From: Zonotrichia leucophrys gambelii | Taxonomy: Eukaryota; Chordata; Aves; Passeriformes; Passerellidae | DNA: 64,000 nt | Assembly (NCBI RefSeq): GCF_028769735.1 | Contig: NC_088178.1 | Location: 25,503,357 to 25,567,356, forward strand | Reading direction: 5' to 3' | In this document: piece after piece, positions 11,601 through 24,965 of the stretch | How the letters are laid out: each line of letters begins with the position of its first letter | Numbering within the stretch: the first letter of the stretch is position 1 | Position numbers and translations under genes: made by a program | Notes under the pieces: model-generated | What the model was told of the DNA's origin: nothing | Database searches by the model: none | Seen by the model: only the letters and a program-made list of their open reading frames with translations

Positions 11601-14600
11601 AGCAATGCATCATGCAACAGATTCCTGTTACTTCAGAAAAAAGTTCCTCTGCCTGATGGATTCTCAAGAAACCACCAAGCTGGTAAAAGTCATTCTGGTT
11701 AGGAGACAGGAGCAGCCCCCAGAAAAGGCAGGCCATAGATCCACTGTGCTTTGGGGCCAAGAAGGGACTCTGCTCCCAGGATCTCACTCACTGGAGATTC
11801 CACACGAGTTACAAATAAGTCTGGGGGGCACCTTTACCCTCTCCTGATTCAGTGTAGGCTTTCCTAGAAACATCCATGATGTATGGCACAGAAAAGAAAA
11901 AATAAAACCTGTTTTGGGATCCCTGCAGTGCTCCAGCCATGAAGCCTTCCTCTGGTAAGCTACAAACTCAGGCTGTGTCAAGGAGCAACATCTTTAGATG
12001 TCTGTGAGGTAAGATTCAACTGTTTTTACAAACAAAAACCTCAAATGAAAACAACAAAACCAGCTTTAAACACAGAGAACCTACAGGCAGTAGTAAAGAC
12101 TCCTGGTAGAACAAGCCCAAGTTACAGTGTTTTGCCTCAGAAAATTTTTGAGAATAATCTTTCAACCTATCCTGTTTTTATTGTTACGTAAGAGATTAGG
12201 GAAAAAAATAAAGGCATAACAAACTAAACCCTTCCAAGATGAACAGACTGGTGTATTTTAAACATAATAACCCATCAGAAGAGGCTCCTGACTGTTCACA
12301 CCTCACTGTCTTTGTTAAAAGACATACACCCACAACCCTTCTTTCCAGGAATTACCAGAATTGTGGGTTTGTTTCTTGGTGAACTGATTTTCTATATATC
12401 TATTGTAAAAGCCACAGTTCCACCTTCAAATAAAAAGTCAATCCCAGTTTGATCCCACAGAAGCACAGACTTTCGGGGGGGAATACAATTTAGAGCCATC
12501 TGTTCCCATTCCCTCTTCTCCTTTTGCTCACAGCCAGGGAGAAGGCACTGCCCTCACCTTAGATCCATGTGGATTTTCCATCCCTCTCCAGTTCACCTGA
12601 CTTCCCAGGCACCACTATGAGCCTCCTGTGCCTGTGGGCTTTTTCTCCTCTCTCCACCCGTCCTGCTGATCATTGTTATTAAACACACCTGTCTGCCCCT
12701 CATCCAACTGCTATTCCATTTGTATTCACCCCATACCCAGCACACATGCTGCTAGATAATGCTAACTGCATGAAACCACTGCTGGCAGGTGTGCACTGAT
12801 GAGCAGGGCAAGAAAATGACATTGTCTGGCTGGGCTAAGATGTGCCAAGCAAGGAGTGTGGAGCAGAGAGAGCATCAGTGTGGCACCCCTGGGAATCTGG
12901 GTCACCCTGTCACCACCTGCTGAAAGCACAGCCTCACATGAGGCAGGAGGAGCAAAAGGGGCTTCAGCTCCTCACCATTACCAGAGCTGGAGCTTGAAGT
13001 GAAGCAAGAAAGAGGCATAAATTATAAAGGCAACTGCAGAGTGATGCATGCACAGAAGTTTTTGTTTTCTGTGTGTTTTCAAGTGAGAATCCTGCAGGAT
13101 GCATTGGCAGCTTGTGCCCTAAGGTAAAGAAATGCGAGGCCGACGCAGAACCCAGCGAGTCACTTGTTCAGAGATTCTGCAGACCCTCCAATCTTCTCTT
13201 TACTGCAAAGTGTATAAGAAAATCTTATCTGAAAGAGTTGATTTCTCTCCAACATGTATTTGTCTTTTATGTCCTGTTATTTTAAACACACTCCCCTTCA
13301 CAGTCTTATCTAAAACTGGGAAAATTGTGCAATGTTCTCTGTGCTGTCAACAACTGTTCAAAATTCCACACTGCTAATGTGGACAGCCTGAGTGTAACAG
13401 CTCCCTCTTAATATTTTAAGCACAGAACAAGATTAAGTGGTATAATACAAACAACAGTGTGCATCAAATTCCCAATTCTGCTGACAAACTGATGGAGCTG
13501 ACATGGTTTTAAAAACTAGAAAAAATCTGCAAACCCTACTTAATGAGGAAATGTTTGTTTGTTTGTCTTTCTTCGCACAGTTCTTTGCAAAAGACAATTA
13601 CGTGGTCAATGTACTTGTGCCATTTTCTTTATAACCATTCTTAGGAACATCAAGATAGTGATGACAGTAAAGACATATCTAGAAAAATCACAAACTAAAT
13701 AAAGATTGAATAAGAAAAAGCACACGTTCAGAATCACTCTGAAAATACACTGATTAGATAATTACTATAGGTGCATGTGTGCATGTATACATATATGGAT
13801 AAGTCTTGTCTCTGTTAAAGGGAGGAAAGACCAAACTCTGATTTCAGTATTTGAAGTGACACAATCTTTGCATTTTATTAAAGGAGTAGAACCCAAAGCT
13901 AAGCTGAAATGGGAATTTAATCCACACCTTAAATACAATAAAGAATCAATAAAGAACCTGAAGTAAAGGTGAGATAGTTGAAGTATTTTTTTCCTTGCAA
14001 GGCAAGATGGTTAATAAGTGCCATGCCTCATTGTAAAATTGGGGAGGGCTTGGTTTTCTCATGAGCTAGATTCATCCAGTGCATACATAAAGCCTGCCTC
14101 CCTATAAAAATGAATCATGCTGCGTTGCATTGACAAAAACCCAAACCCATCTGTGATGCAGCTATGGAGTAAAAGACAGAACAGAGTTGTAAACTGCCTC
14201 AGAGGAAGCTCAGGGAGGCTGCTTATAAGGAGTGAGTTAACAGCAGGCTTTAATTCATCCAACAGAGCAGCAGGATGCTGCTAAAAACAGGGAATGCTGG
14301 AAGTGTATAAACCTCTGGCTATACTACATCCAAGAGCTGGGTATAAAGACTGGAAATTAAATTCTATATTGTTGAGTTCTCTTAAATTTGTATCTTGCTA
14401 TATTGAATTTGAGATTTATTTGTTATATATAATCTTTTTTAAACTCCTTTAAAATAATTTCCTGAAACTACTGCAGTGCATTTACAACATAAATTTTATA
14501 CAATTTTTCCAAGGATGTTTTAGTATTTATTTGATGCTTAGTGATTTGAATACATATTGCTGGTTTGAAGTATTAAGAGTGATTATTTCCATTACATTTT

Positions 14601-17600
14601 TAATGGTATAATCCACTGCAGAATCCACAAAGGATTTCAAAGGTATGAGGCCTGAGAGACATGGAGTGGCTCCTGGCTGCCCATTCCTCCCTAGCAGCTT
14701 CTCCCATGGTGACAAGGTACCTGCAGTCAGTCACACAGTAACAGACACCTGCACACCCAGGAGGAATCAGTAAATGATGAATGACACAACCTCCAGGTGT
14801 GGAGAAGTTCAAAATAAACATGTACAATGTGTCTCAACATCCTTGCCTAAGTCACATTAACTGCATGTAGCACCCCAGGTAACCACCCCACCTCCACATT
14901 TCAAGTTACCTTTCATTTAGTACTTAATCCCCTTTTTAGATTTATATAACTAAAGAGGCTTTCAAAACTTCCAATCTATCCTCAGCAGGCTATAACTTTG
15001 ATATATTATTTGTAATAAAAATGCTATCATACTTGGAATTTATTCCATATCATTTGGCATATTTTGTTCAGCTCCTATTACCAGCAGTAAAGGCATTTGC
15101 ACATTTTTGAATGTACAAGAGATTTTGTATGGATGCATCTCATTTGTCCACAAACTCCCATGTGATGTTGTATGTGTGAATACAGCTGAGGGACACTTGC
15201 CAGTCAAAACAGATGCTCAAATCCTATACCAGGGAATGGAGCACAAATACAGGATCTGCTTTAATGCATTCACAGTGCATCCAGCCCCAGCTACTTCCAA
15301 GACTTTTCAGTTTAAATTGCAGCAGAAACTGGCTTAGAAATCAAGTTCCCATTTGGAAGCAAAAATCTGTCCAGTTAAACACAAACCAAGCTCTGTACTA
15401 GAATATCCAGGTAGGCATCACACAGTGATGTGGCATTCCCACAGTGACAGTTTGCTCTGCCAAACTTCACAGACTAAACTAGAACGAGTCACAGAACACA
15501 AGTGTTACATCTCAAAACTGTTCCTGTCCAAGTATAATAATAATTTTGGGGCTGATGTGTACTATGGCAGTGGCTGTGGAGTCCCTCAGGAGGGGGGAAT
15601 CAGCTGGAGAAGGAAAGAAGACGACCAAGGACATCCTGGATGTGCAAGGACCACACCAGATCCTTGTGGTGGCTCCTGGCCAGCACAGTGACATTCCTGC
15701 TTGGCACAGAGCAGGGCAGCCCTCACCTGAAGGGATCCCAGAGCCAGCCAGCCTCTGGAGACACGGAGGGAACAGTGGGACACAGAGACCAAGCCCTCCC
15801 TTCCCAGAGCCTGACCAAAAGTGCTCAAAGCCAAACCACACCCCATGCTGAGGGCACTCAATGGAACCCCCTGCAAGGTTAGAATTCTAAAACAAATCCC
15901 ATGATAATTTCTAATTAATATCTTGTGCTCATCCATGAGCTGTACCACCCCAAGCACAACTATTTCAAAACTGGCATTTCTAAAAGAAAGGATTGCTATC
16001 CTTTCCAGACAGTAATACTGTCTCCCTTGGAATTTATGACATTCCTTAGATTTAACAATTGTGTTTATCATTCTATGCTTTGTCTCCAAACTGCTGTCTA
16101 TGATACAAACTCTTGTGCTAAGTTAATACTACTATTCCTGAGGGGGAAAGTGGACAGGTTGCTCTTTGGACAAAGATAGGATAAACCCTTTTCCAGTCAT
16201 ATTCACAGCTCTGGAATATAAACATTTCCTTTATCTCCAAGCTCAACTTTACAAGGAGCTTTATCTTGCAGAGCACAGCAGCAGAGCTGATGCTTTATGC
16301 AAACCTGGTGTCATTAACATTTGAGAGTCCTACTGACAATGCCAGCTAAGGCATAAGGAAAAAAAAAAAGAGAAAATCCTTTGATTCTAGAAGAAAAACT
16401 TGCAATGAAAAACAAACACTTGATTCATAAGTGCTATAGCTGCAGAGGGAGAGAGTCAAGAGCTAATGTACCATAGTAATTGGATTGAAAGATTCTGAGT
16501 TGGTGGAATTTAGTGGCTGTATTAAAAAGCCATCTCCTCTTCAAGGCCAGGCGCCAACATAATGAAGGAAAGACAGGAAACAAGTTGGGGAGTGTCATAC
16601 AAGGTTAAAAGAAGCCCCTGTTATCTTTACAATGGAAGGACAGCCTATTTCCACAAAACTGAGTTTCTCTCTCTTTTGCAATCTAGGGCTGGGTTTTATT
16701 ACCGAAGTCAGCAACTGGAAAATACATTTACCAAAGCATTATTCCCATCATTATAATAATAAAAGGGTCAATTAAAACTCAGTTAAGTGTAAATCTGTTG
16801 TGCAGTGGACTTGAAAAGAGAATTTCAGTTACTTCAAGAAAAACTAAGTAATACTGGGTGCAGAACTGGTTACCTGTCAAATTCCAAATCTCTACTGCCC
16901 AGGAAAGTCAAATCCTTTTTTATTAATTTTGTTCCCTCCCCTCAGAACAATCAAGATATTCTGAACCATTTCTCTGTCAAGCAGTGGTATAAGTTTCCAG
17001 AAGGAACTGATTTTGCAGAAAAATTAAACAGAACTTAAAAATGCAATTTCATGTTCACAGCAGGAATTAACCTAACTTGTCTCTGATTACCAAAATAGAA
17101 GAAAGAAGGCAGATTTGAAGAATTAGTGTTTATATTACATCTATTTAATAGGAATCAACAGTTTAGGAATCTATTGCATGGCAAAAATAGCAGGGAGGGT
17201 CTGATTTTTGCACAAGCAATTTGCATTAGAAGATTCAGCCAAGTCCTGAACTCACACTACATCTGAGCTGCACTTGGAGCTCAGCTTTGCACACTCAGCC
17301 ATGAACCAGCACTGGGCATTTAACTCAACTGCCTGAGTGAAATCAAAGGGAAATTTGTGCATTACTTACAAGGACTCATCCCTTCAGCTGCTCCTACACA
17401 ACATGACTTCCATAGCCAGGGTCTATGTACATGCTTTTCAGTATACTCTTTTCATTCTTATTCTACTAAAGAAAGGACAAGAGAATAAGCTTTGCAGGGT
17501 TAGAGAAGGCTAGATAACGTTTTAGCTCCTAAGAAGACAGGATAGTGACCCAGCAAGTATTTAGAAAGAACAGTGACAGAAATTACTTCTTTTAACCCCC

Positions 17601-20600
17601 AGACTAAAAGGTTCATAATCATGTATTTCACATCTTACCAAACAGTTCATCTAAAATTCTTATCAGGAAGAGTCCACAATACCATTTACACTCAAGACTT
17701 CCCATGTAGAAATGAAAATTTCTTTCAAGTTTCATTCCATCACTTCTCTTTCTTCTCTCTCCCAACCCTAGAACTGTTCATTGGCCAAAACCCAAGAGCT
17801 CAATACTGCCAGTGTCAGGAGGATTGAAAATACACACACAAAACACCATCTCAACCCAGGCCTGCATTCTGCAGAGCAGGCCCACTTTTAATTAAAAGCA
17901 GAATCTCAGATTATCCCACCCAACCAGTAAGCAGTGAAACAAGTTTTCTCAGTGCCACTTTAATAGCCTGCTTTTTTAAGAAGCTTTTAATTCTGCATTC
18001 AGCTTCAAGACACCAAATGCTGCCAGCACTGTCTGATCTCAGCATGATAGGGAAAAGTACCACTAGGTCTCTGCTCCAGTATTTCTAACAAATATGGCTG
18101 AAGGAAATGATTTGCCTGGATTATGAGGCTAACAAGTATTCCCCAAATTAATGATGAACTGCATGAGTTTTATTTTTAACTCTTGCTTTTGCTGGTAAGA
18201 AAGCACCAAAGCTTTCTTCTAAAAGCTCTGCTTCAACCACAGCAGGGATGATTAATTATAAGCACCCTGTCTGGAGTAGAAAGAAAAGGAAAGAAATAGT
18301 TTGTGTAAGCTTATGGAAATGTGGCTCTGTGCTTCACTTTCTGCCTTTTCTCCTTGTCAAGCAAACAAAGCCGAAGGGTGGGAGGGGGAATGGCAGCACA
18401 ATGAAACAGCCTTGCAAATTCAAAGCTGAAAAGATGTTCCAAATGATGAAAGGCAACGAGAGAAGGTTGCTCAGTTCTTACTCTGCTGCAGCAGATAAGA
18501 GGGCTTGGGACAGGCAAAATCTGTTCCCTAAGCATGGTTCACTAGGGCATATCAAGGCTTCAGAAAAATTATTGCATTTTTAATAATTCAGGAATCTATC
18601 CATGTCCCTCTTGATTAACATCTATGTAGCAATTGTCCAAGCTTCACTGGGGTTGTCATTTTGCTGTCTGGAAATATCTGCAATTGCTTACACCAGCTGA
18701 AATGGTTATCTCAGGTTTTCAGTGTCTTTTAAAGTTCCCATCTTAATGAAGGGGCAAATTTTCTGACAGCAAATGGCAAAAATGGAACAGAAAAAAAATT
18801 AGGAGAGGAGAAAGAACAAGGAGAAAGCAGAAAAATTCATCTGCATGCAAGAAAATGTACATTGTACAGAAGCCTTTGAGACTATACACTTACTCCTTTA
18901 GACCTGTAATCACTTTTTTGAAAGAGCATATCCACAAGCAATAATTTGCAGAGCTGTTTTAGCTCCTTCAGCAGTACCCAGCACCTGCATGTGCAGCTTC
19001 CACTAAAACCATGGGAGAGGGAACAAATGCCCTGGAACCAGGACTTGTTCCAGATTTTTTAATGAATGCAAACAAGTGGTAAAGATTATTATATCCCCAA
19101 ATTAGCAGGAGAAGGGAACACATTCATTTTATTAATAATATCTGCTGGTCTAAGCCACCTATGTTGGATCTATTTCAGAGCTTTATTGTGTCTCAATGTG
19201 CCAGGACTCTCTTTGCTACATCACAGTTCAGTACTGAACTATTTTTGAACCAGATTATTTTGGTAGCTGACCTGAACAGTGGTCCAGATCCAGAACAAGT
19301 AATTGAGCCCATTTCTGACACTCTCTAGGGGAAGAACCTTAAATATAATGATCTAGAGATCCTATAGAGTCTCTAACACATATTCAGAGCAGATGATCTT
19401 CTCCTCATGTTCACTGCACTAAAGTTGTTTAGTTCACACTTGACTTAGACTACTGAGTGACTTAGTTACTCTAAATAATACATTTTCCTAGCACTGACAG
19501 GTAATCAGTGCTTTTTTCCATGGCAGCCCAAACTAAGCCAAGGCTTGGAACCACAAAAACACCAGACACAGAGAGATGGTTGGTAGACCAAGAAGGAGGA
19601 CAGACAGCATCTACCTTCAGCAGCCTGGAATATATATTTTATATATTTATATCTTCTTTTGTGCTGGCTAGAGCAGTCATCTGCCCTGCACCACGAGGGC
19701 TGTGACAAGGTCCCTGCATTCTTACCAAGTGGCCTAGGGGGTCTTGGTGTCTCCCAGGAACAGAGGATTCATGTTCAGTTGGAAACTGCACAAAGAGCAC
19801 AATAGGGGCAAGGCTTGTGGTAAGCAAGTTCCCCACAATACTGGTCCTTTGCATTCTCCTGAATCCTTGTGATTACCAAGGGGGAGACCATGACAACAGC
19901 AAAAAAGCCATTCAGTGCTGACACTGGAGACACAATGGCCAACTAGCACCTTGGGTGAAATAAATCACCCAGTAGCTGTTTCATTAATGCCCCAGCCAGA
20001 AAGCACATCCTTCATTGCAGAAGATGAAAGAGCCAAGTAAACCGAGCTGCTGGTCGACAGGAAAGCATTAATATTCATTTAGCTTCTCATACACTGCCAG
20101 CCAGAGCAGCAGTAGAGCTGGGCATTGCTGCTGTGTCAGCACTTAGCAGGGTTTAGACCCTGATTATCCATGGAATTTCCATTGAAATTCAAGAGAAGTG
20201 AGAGAAGACAGAAAGACTGACACTGCAAACCATCCACAGCCCAGACTGACAGCTGCCTGCTCGTGGGGTCAGCACAGAGGCATCCTGGAGCTCTGCTGTC
20301 TGCCCTGGTGCCACAGTGATGGGAAGCTGATACCTTGGAAGGAAGCCCTGCCATCAGTGAGGGTGTAAATGAGCTTTCCTCTAGGAAGAAACTCTTGGAG
20401 AAAGCATTCACATTCTCCTGCGTATTTGTACACACACAAGATGTTTTCTTCCTCAGGGATTTACTTATGCAATTGGTCACCCCCAACTCATTTCACTTCT
20501 CTGCAGTATGAATGAAAAATGGGGACAGGGAAGAAAAACTGAGTGATAAAACATCACCAAGCCTTTATGGCTTTATTATTTTTATCCACTTTCATGCTTT

Positions 20601-21702
20601 CCTAGCAATGTTTTTACAGTTATTCTACAGTCTTCAGACCACATACATTATTTTTCTCTCCCAATGTATAAATCAACAAAGCCAGCATTGGAAATTCACC
20701 AAAGGTAAAATTAAACCAGTACTAAAATTACTTAGGACAGTAACAAACCTATCATGTTGCCCACCTATAATTCCAGGACTCAGTGGCTCAGACAGCATCA
20801 AGTCTGTCAATGATGAAAAAAAATCAATGTTGGAGTAACATAAACATTAATTACCTGTCATAAAAGGCACACACACACTCAATCCTGCTCTTCACTTCTG
20901 AATATATGGACATGCTTAAAGTACCACCTTTCATTTCCAGTTCTTCAGGCCAGAAACTTCCTAGAAAGTCAGAAAGCTTTGCACAAGACAAGGTTACACA
21001 TGCAGATTTGCAATGATTACAACACAACACTACAGGGATGTAGGTTTATTCCATTTCTGTTAGGAGGGCTTTCCTGTCTATAAAAAAATAAAAATTAAAA
21101 ATCCCTGTGTTCATGCAATATTTTGCACATTCAGATGAGCACGCCCCTCTTTTTTTTCAGAAAGAAATAGAATACTGAGATCTTTTTTGTGAGATTTTTC
21201 TGAGAAACAGCATGCAAGACTCAAAATTTGTATGTAAAGAGGAGAGAACTTTTTCCTGTACATCCACCCTACCCACCCTTCTGTAAGTGAGTGCACCCCT
21301 CATGAAACATTTCGAAAAAAAGGCTTTGAAAATTGAAGTTCACAGTCTGAGTAAGCCACAGACAACAGCAATTCCTTTACATTCCTATTGCCTCCAGCAA
21401 GCCTGAACTGTTTAACAGAGGAGGTAGAGAGAAAGTATTTTGATGTAGTAAATGGCATAGGAAAAAAAGGAAATTAGGAATTCTGCATGTCTTACAGTAG
21501 ATAGATCCTGGGAGACTAGGAAGCTGAAAAGTCACAAATAAATCAGTGAAAGATTGTACACATCAAATCAATCTCCACTAGAAAACATCTCTGAGATTTG
21601 GGGTGGGAGAAAGGAGGTTTCTGCAGAAAGAGAGAAAAGAAATTAGGCAACTATTTTGACTATAAGTACATTCAGAGGTTTTTATTAAATGGGAATTATA
21701 GT
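8635..21702. other. LRP8 intron 2, no gene seen
   Basis: A long AT-rich stretch of apparently unique DNA. I read both strands for LDL-A, EGF and beta-propeller motifs, tRNA boxes and CR1 or LTR ends and saw none. Short CpG-bearing patches such as 13125-13170 stand out slightly. Open frames are short and overlap. Confidence 0.45.
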
Positions 21703-21751
21703 TTTAATGGTTATAATGGGTTATAATGTCGTTTAATGGGTTATAATAAAA
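21703..21751. repeat. Short tandem repeat of an AATGGGTTATAAT-like unit
   Basis: The motif TTTAATGG(G)TTATAAT recurs three times within 50 bases with small spacer changes. It is a local AT-rich tandem duplication. Confidence 0.75.
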
Positions 21752-22459
21752 AATGTCTTCTGTTTCAGAGCCCAAGATAAGCACTGAAGGAGGTTATGTA
21801 GCAACTTTCACTGATGATTTCCTTGGTAGCTTCTGGCAACCTCCTCCTCAGCCCCACCATCCTGGGCTCTTCACAATGTTGAAAACGTGGAATATGGAAA
21901 ATTTTCTTTAAAAAGGCTTTTTCTCTTTAATGTTGATCTTTGTCTACTTTCAAGCCTAATCAAGAAGGGAGATTTATCTGTGAAAGCTAGAGCAGCTAAC
22001 AAGCTCTAAGTGATGTCAAGGTGTTAGAAACACAAATTACTTGTTGGTAGAATTGCCTTGATAAGGTTTAGGGCAGGACATGTTTCAGTTATCTCAGACA
22101 AACACAGAGGTTAACAAAGGCTGGGGAGAAGGAGGCACCACTGAGAGTGGACACAAAGAATGAAGAATTTATGGGCCACAAGGGCATTTTGCAGAACTCC
22201 TGAGATAAGGGGGCACTAATAAAGGCAACTCAGCAGTTGTGCTGAAATCAGCTCCAACTGGGTAAAAAATAATTCTGGCAGGGGCAGAGCGTGACCACTG
22301 ACCCAAGAAACCCACAGACTCAAAAGAGAGGGACTGAGCATGCGGCCTAATTAGCATGAGAGGCGAGAGAATTATTAACCAATAGAAAACAGAATATTAA
22401 TTAATAAGAACTATGTCACTTGTAGCCAATGAACACTAATTCCTTTGTTTGCTGAAGGG

Positions 22460-22467
22460 TATAAATA
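22460..22467 (+). promoter_or_regulatory. TATA box of the plus-strand LTR
   Basis: TATAAATA lies downstream of the CCAAT boxes and about 80 bases before AATAAA, consistent with a U3-R promoter. Confidence 0.6.
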
Positions 22468-22538
22468 GTAAAAGTTTTGATAGTTGGTGTGCTTGATTTG
22501 TGGAATACCACTGAGCACAGGGGTTTATGCAGCTCTGA

Positions 22539-22544
22539 AATAAA
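22539..22544 (+). terminator. Polyadenylation signal of the plus-strand LTR
   Basis: AATAAA is followed by a TGT-rich stretch (TCTCTTGAGTGTGTAATTATTGGCCTGTTG), as expected for an LTR R-U5 poly(A) site. Confidence 0.6.
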
Positions 22545-22622
22545 TAATCAATGTCTCTTGAGTGTGTAATTATTGGCCTGTTGCACACCAAGTAACAAAT
22601 CTGATTTCTGAGAACAACAACA

Positions 22623-24879
22623 GAATGGAATAATGAAGATGGGCCCCCATGGCAGACCTGTGAACTCTTCCACCAGTAAGAAAAATCAATAAGGATTAGA
22701 CAACAAGATCAACAAGAACTCATTAAATTGAAAATATCAGTATGTTTTGTTTTCAGTCTAAAAATTATTTCTAGGCATTACAAAGTAAAAAAAAATTGCT
22801 GTGAAAGAGGCCTGTTTGGTTTGTGTTCCCTGCAGTTCTCAGCACTCTATTTAAAACCACTCATCCAAACACAAGGTATTCTCAGAGGCACTATTGATAA
22901 AAGACTGCACAGAAGCCAAGCGCCGCGAGCAGCTATTTTTAATTATCCAAACTGTGCACAGAAAACATGCACAGCTTTACAAGTGAACTTAAGGTCGGGG
23001 AGAGAAGCAGGGGTTAAAAAAAAAATCACAGCAACAAGCTACATGCTAAGAAAAACCTCCCTGTGGAACCTCCCTGTCTGGTCTAGGACCTGTGTCAGTC
23101 CAGGTGAAACATTTTGGGCTATTGTAAATGAAGATAAAACATATTGGCATCTGTGTGACAGACATGGGCACAAATAAATCAAGCAATAAACAGCACAGCA
23201 TGCTATTTCTGGCCTTGTGCCTCCTTTTTGTCACATTAGGGTAAAAAGTTGCATTCAGAGACCACAAGTGCCTCTGAAACAAGAAGCCTCCCAACACCCC
23301 CTACCATGTAGGCAGAAATGCAGACAAATTCAAGTGTCTGAAGGGATTGTGGGATAACAGGGAAGCCTACTAACAAAAGCAGACAGCCCTTGTGGCTTAG
23401 GGAATCAAACTGAACACCCCAACATCCTCCCCCAGCTTGGTGCCAGGGTTTGTGATGACACTGCTGGCTACTGATGCTTTCCTGCCCCAGCCCTTCCCTG
23501 TTGTTCTTCTCTGAGTCCTAAACAAACCAAAACAAGGTTTTGAGGGACAATCACAGTCGTTGCCAATCACAGCTTGAGTCACACCACATTTGCCACATGA
23601 AGTTTTTCCAGCAGAGAGAAAGAAAACAGGATTCTACCAATGCATCCAAGAGACCTGAAGAAGAGATAGCAAAGGTCACACAGACAAGGAGATGGACTGA
23701 TACAGACATTTGTTGTGCCCTTACTGTACCCTACTCCTACTCCTGCCTTGTGCTTCTTCCCAGCTGTCAGCATCTAGCAGAGCATTAAAATCACAGAGCC
23801 AGGTCTCTGCTGTGTTTGCCCTGCTCCAACACAGAACCACCCAGTGGCACTGGACAAGGCAGATTTTCCACATGTGCTGCCCCAGTTTGTGCTCTCCCAC
23901 TGGCCCTTTATTTCCATGGGCTGTTGTGGCTGGGAACAGCTCTGTCTCTCCATTGTAACTGTCCCTAAGAACAAAGCTGCAGGATTTCCAACCCCTCTGG
24001 AACAGTGACTGATACAGGAGGATGTGGCAGAGCAGCACAGCAAACAACCTCTGCAGCACAAAATCCACAGACATGCAACAACCTGGCAGCAAAACTCACC
24101 ATTCCACAGCCATCCAGGGGCTGAACCAGCTCAGGGATAGAAGCAGCACAGCTGTAAACTGGAGGATTGGATGATGATTCCCCAGCAGAAAAGCAAGAGT
24201 TACATGCCAGAAATGCAGGGTTTGGGGCAGCCTCAGAGACAAGCCAGGCCAGTGGACAAGGTTCAGCGTGGACTGCTAATTCTAGGCATTGAGAGAGATG
24301 GCACTTTTTGTAACTAGACTTTTTCCTCAGTAAAAACAGTTAAGATACTGCATTTATTGCCATTTTAAATATTGTAATTAAAATGAAAATGCATGCAAAT
24401 AGTTTGCTTAAAAATGGGAGTCTAAAGATCCAAGGAACGAAACAAATAAAGCAGAAGATGTGTTACCTGGAGGTACCACAACAGATTTTCTTTTCCTCTG
24501 CCTGCCCAGGTTGGTTCCTGAAGACCATGGCTGTCAGTGTCTGTGCTGTCACAGCACAGACAGCAATTTCTGAAAGCGTGGAGCTCACAGAGTCCATTAG
24601 AGAAAATGAAGTTCTGCACTACAAACACTAAATAAACTGTATCTAAATATGTTTTTAAACAATCTGAAGAATTTATAGGTGAAGTTAGTTTTGGAGGTAT
24701 CTTGGCTCAGGCAAACATGGTAGGTCACCCTGCACACTTCTGGCAGTTGTGACGCTTCAAGGTAACCCAGCTGCAAGTAAACAAGATTAAATGCATCATA
24801 CATGATGTTCACCCTTTATGCAGCAATTTTTATCCATTAATCCAGTGATAGCCCAAAGGTTGGCAAAAATATTTACATT
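22623..24879. other. LRP8 intron 2, no gene seen
   Basis: Unique DNA. A 149-codon plus-strand frame (22728-23177) matches nothing I recognise. A CpG-bearing patch at 22918-22950 reads GCGCCGCGAGCAGCTATTTTTAATTATCC and contains a MEF2-like CTATTTTTAA. It is listed as a finding. Confidence 0.45.
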
Positions 24880-24965
24880 TTCATTTTAAGCAACAATGCC
24901 CAGAGAGGTTAAGCCATTTGTCCAATGTCACATAAAAATACAGCTGAAGCCAAGGACAGACCAAT
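24880..24965 (-). repeat. MIR SINE fragment
   Basis: CCCAGAGAGGTTAAG, then ATTTGTCCAATGTCACA, is a clear antisense match to the conserved core of MIR (the minus strand reads as the familiar TGTGACC...CTTAACCTCTCTG). The copy is old, with many substitutions after the core. MIR is shared across amniotes, so this insertion predates birds. Confidence 0.75.

Larger units (their letters stand above)
22022..22622 (+). mobile_element. Endogenous retroviral LTR (plus orientation)
   Basis: This roughly 600-bp block has the order of signals expected in an LTR. There are two CCAAT boxes (about 22378 and 22424), a TATAAATA box at 22460-22467, and an AATAAA signal at 22539-22544 about 75 bases downstream. 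It also has the GC content and CpGs of an insertion. No retroviral coding sequence follows, so it is a solo LTR or remnant. The ends are uncertain: it may start at TGTTAGAAAC (22022). Alternatively it runs 22054-22622, which would be flanked by the 4-base word GAAT on both sides (22050-22053 and 22623-22626), but that is weak evidence. The family cannot be named from memory. Confidence 0.65.

Noticed and set aside
22728..23177. 149-codon plus-strand frame next to the LTR
   Set aside because: No retroviral or host motif seen (no reverse transcriptase, protease or zinc-knuckle pattern), and it lacks context. Treated as chance.
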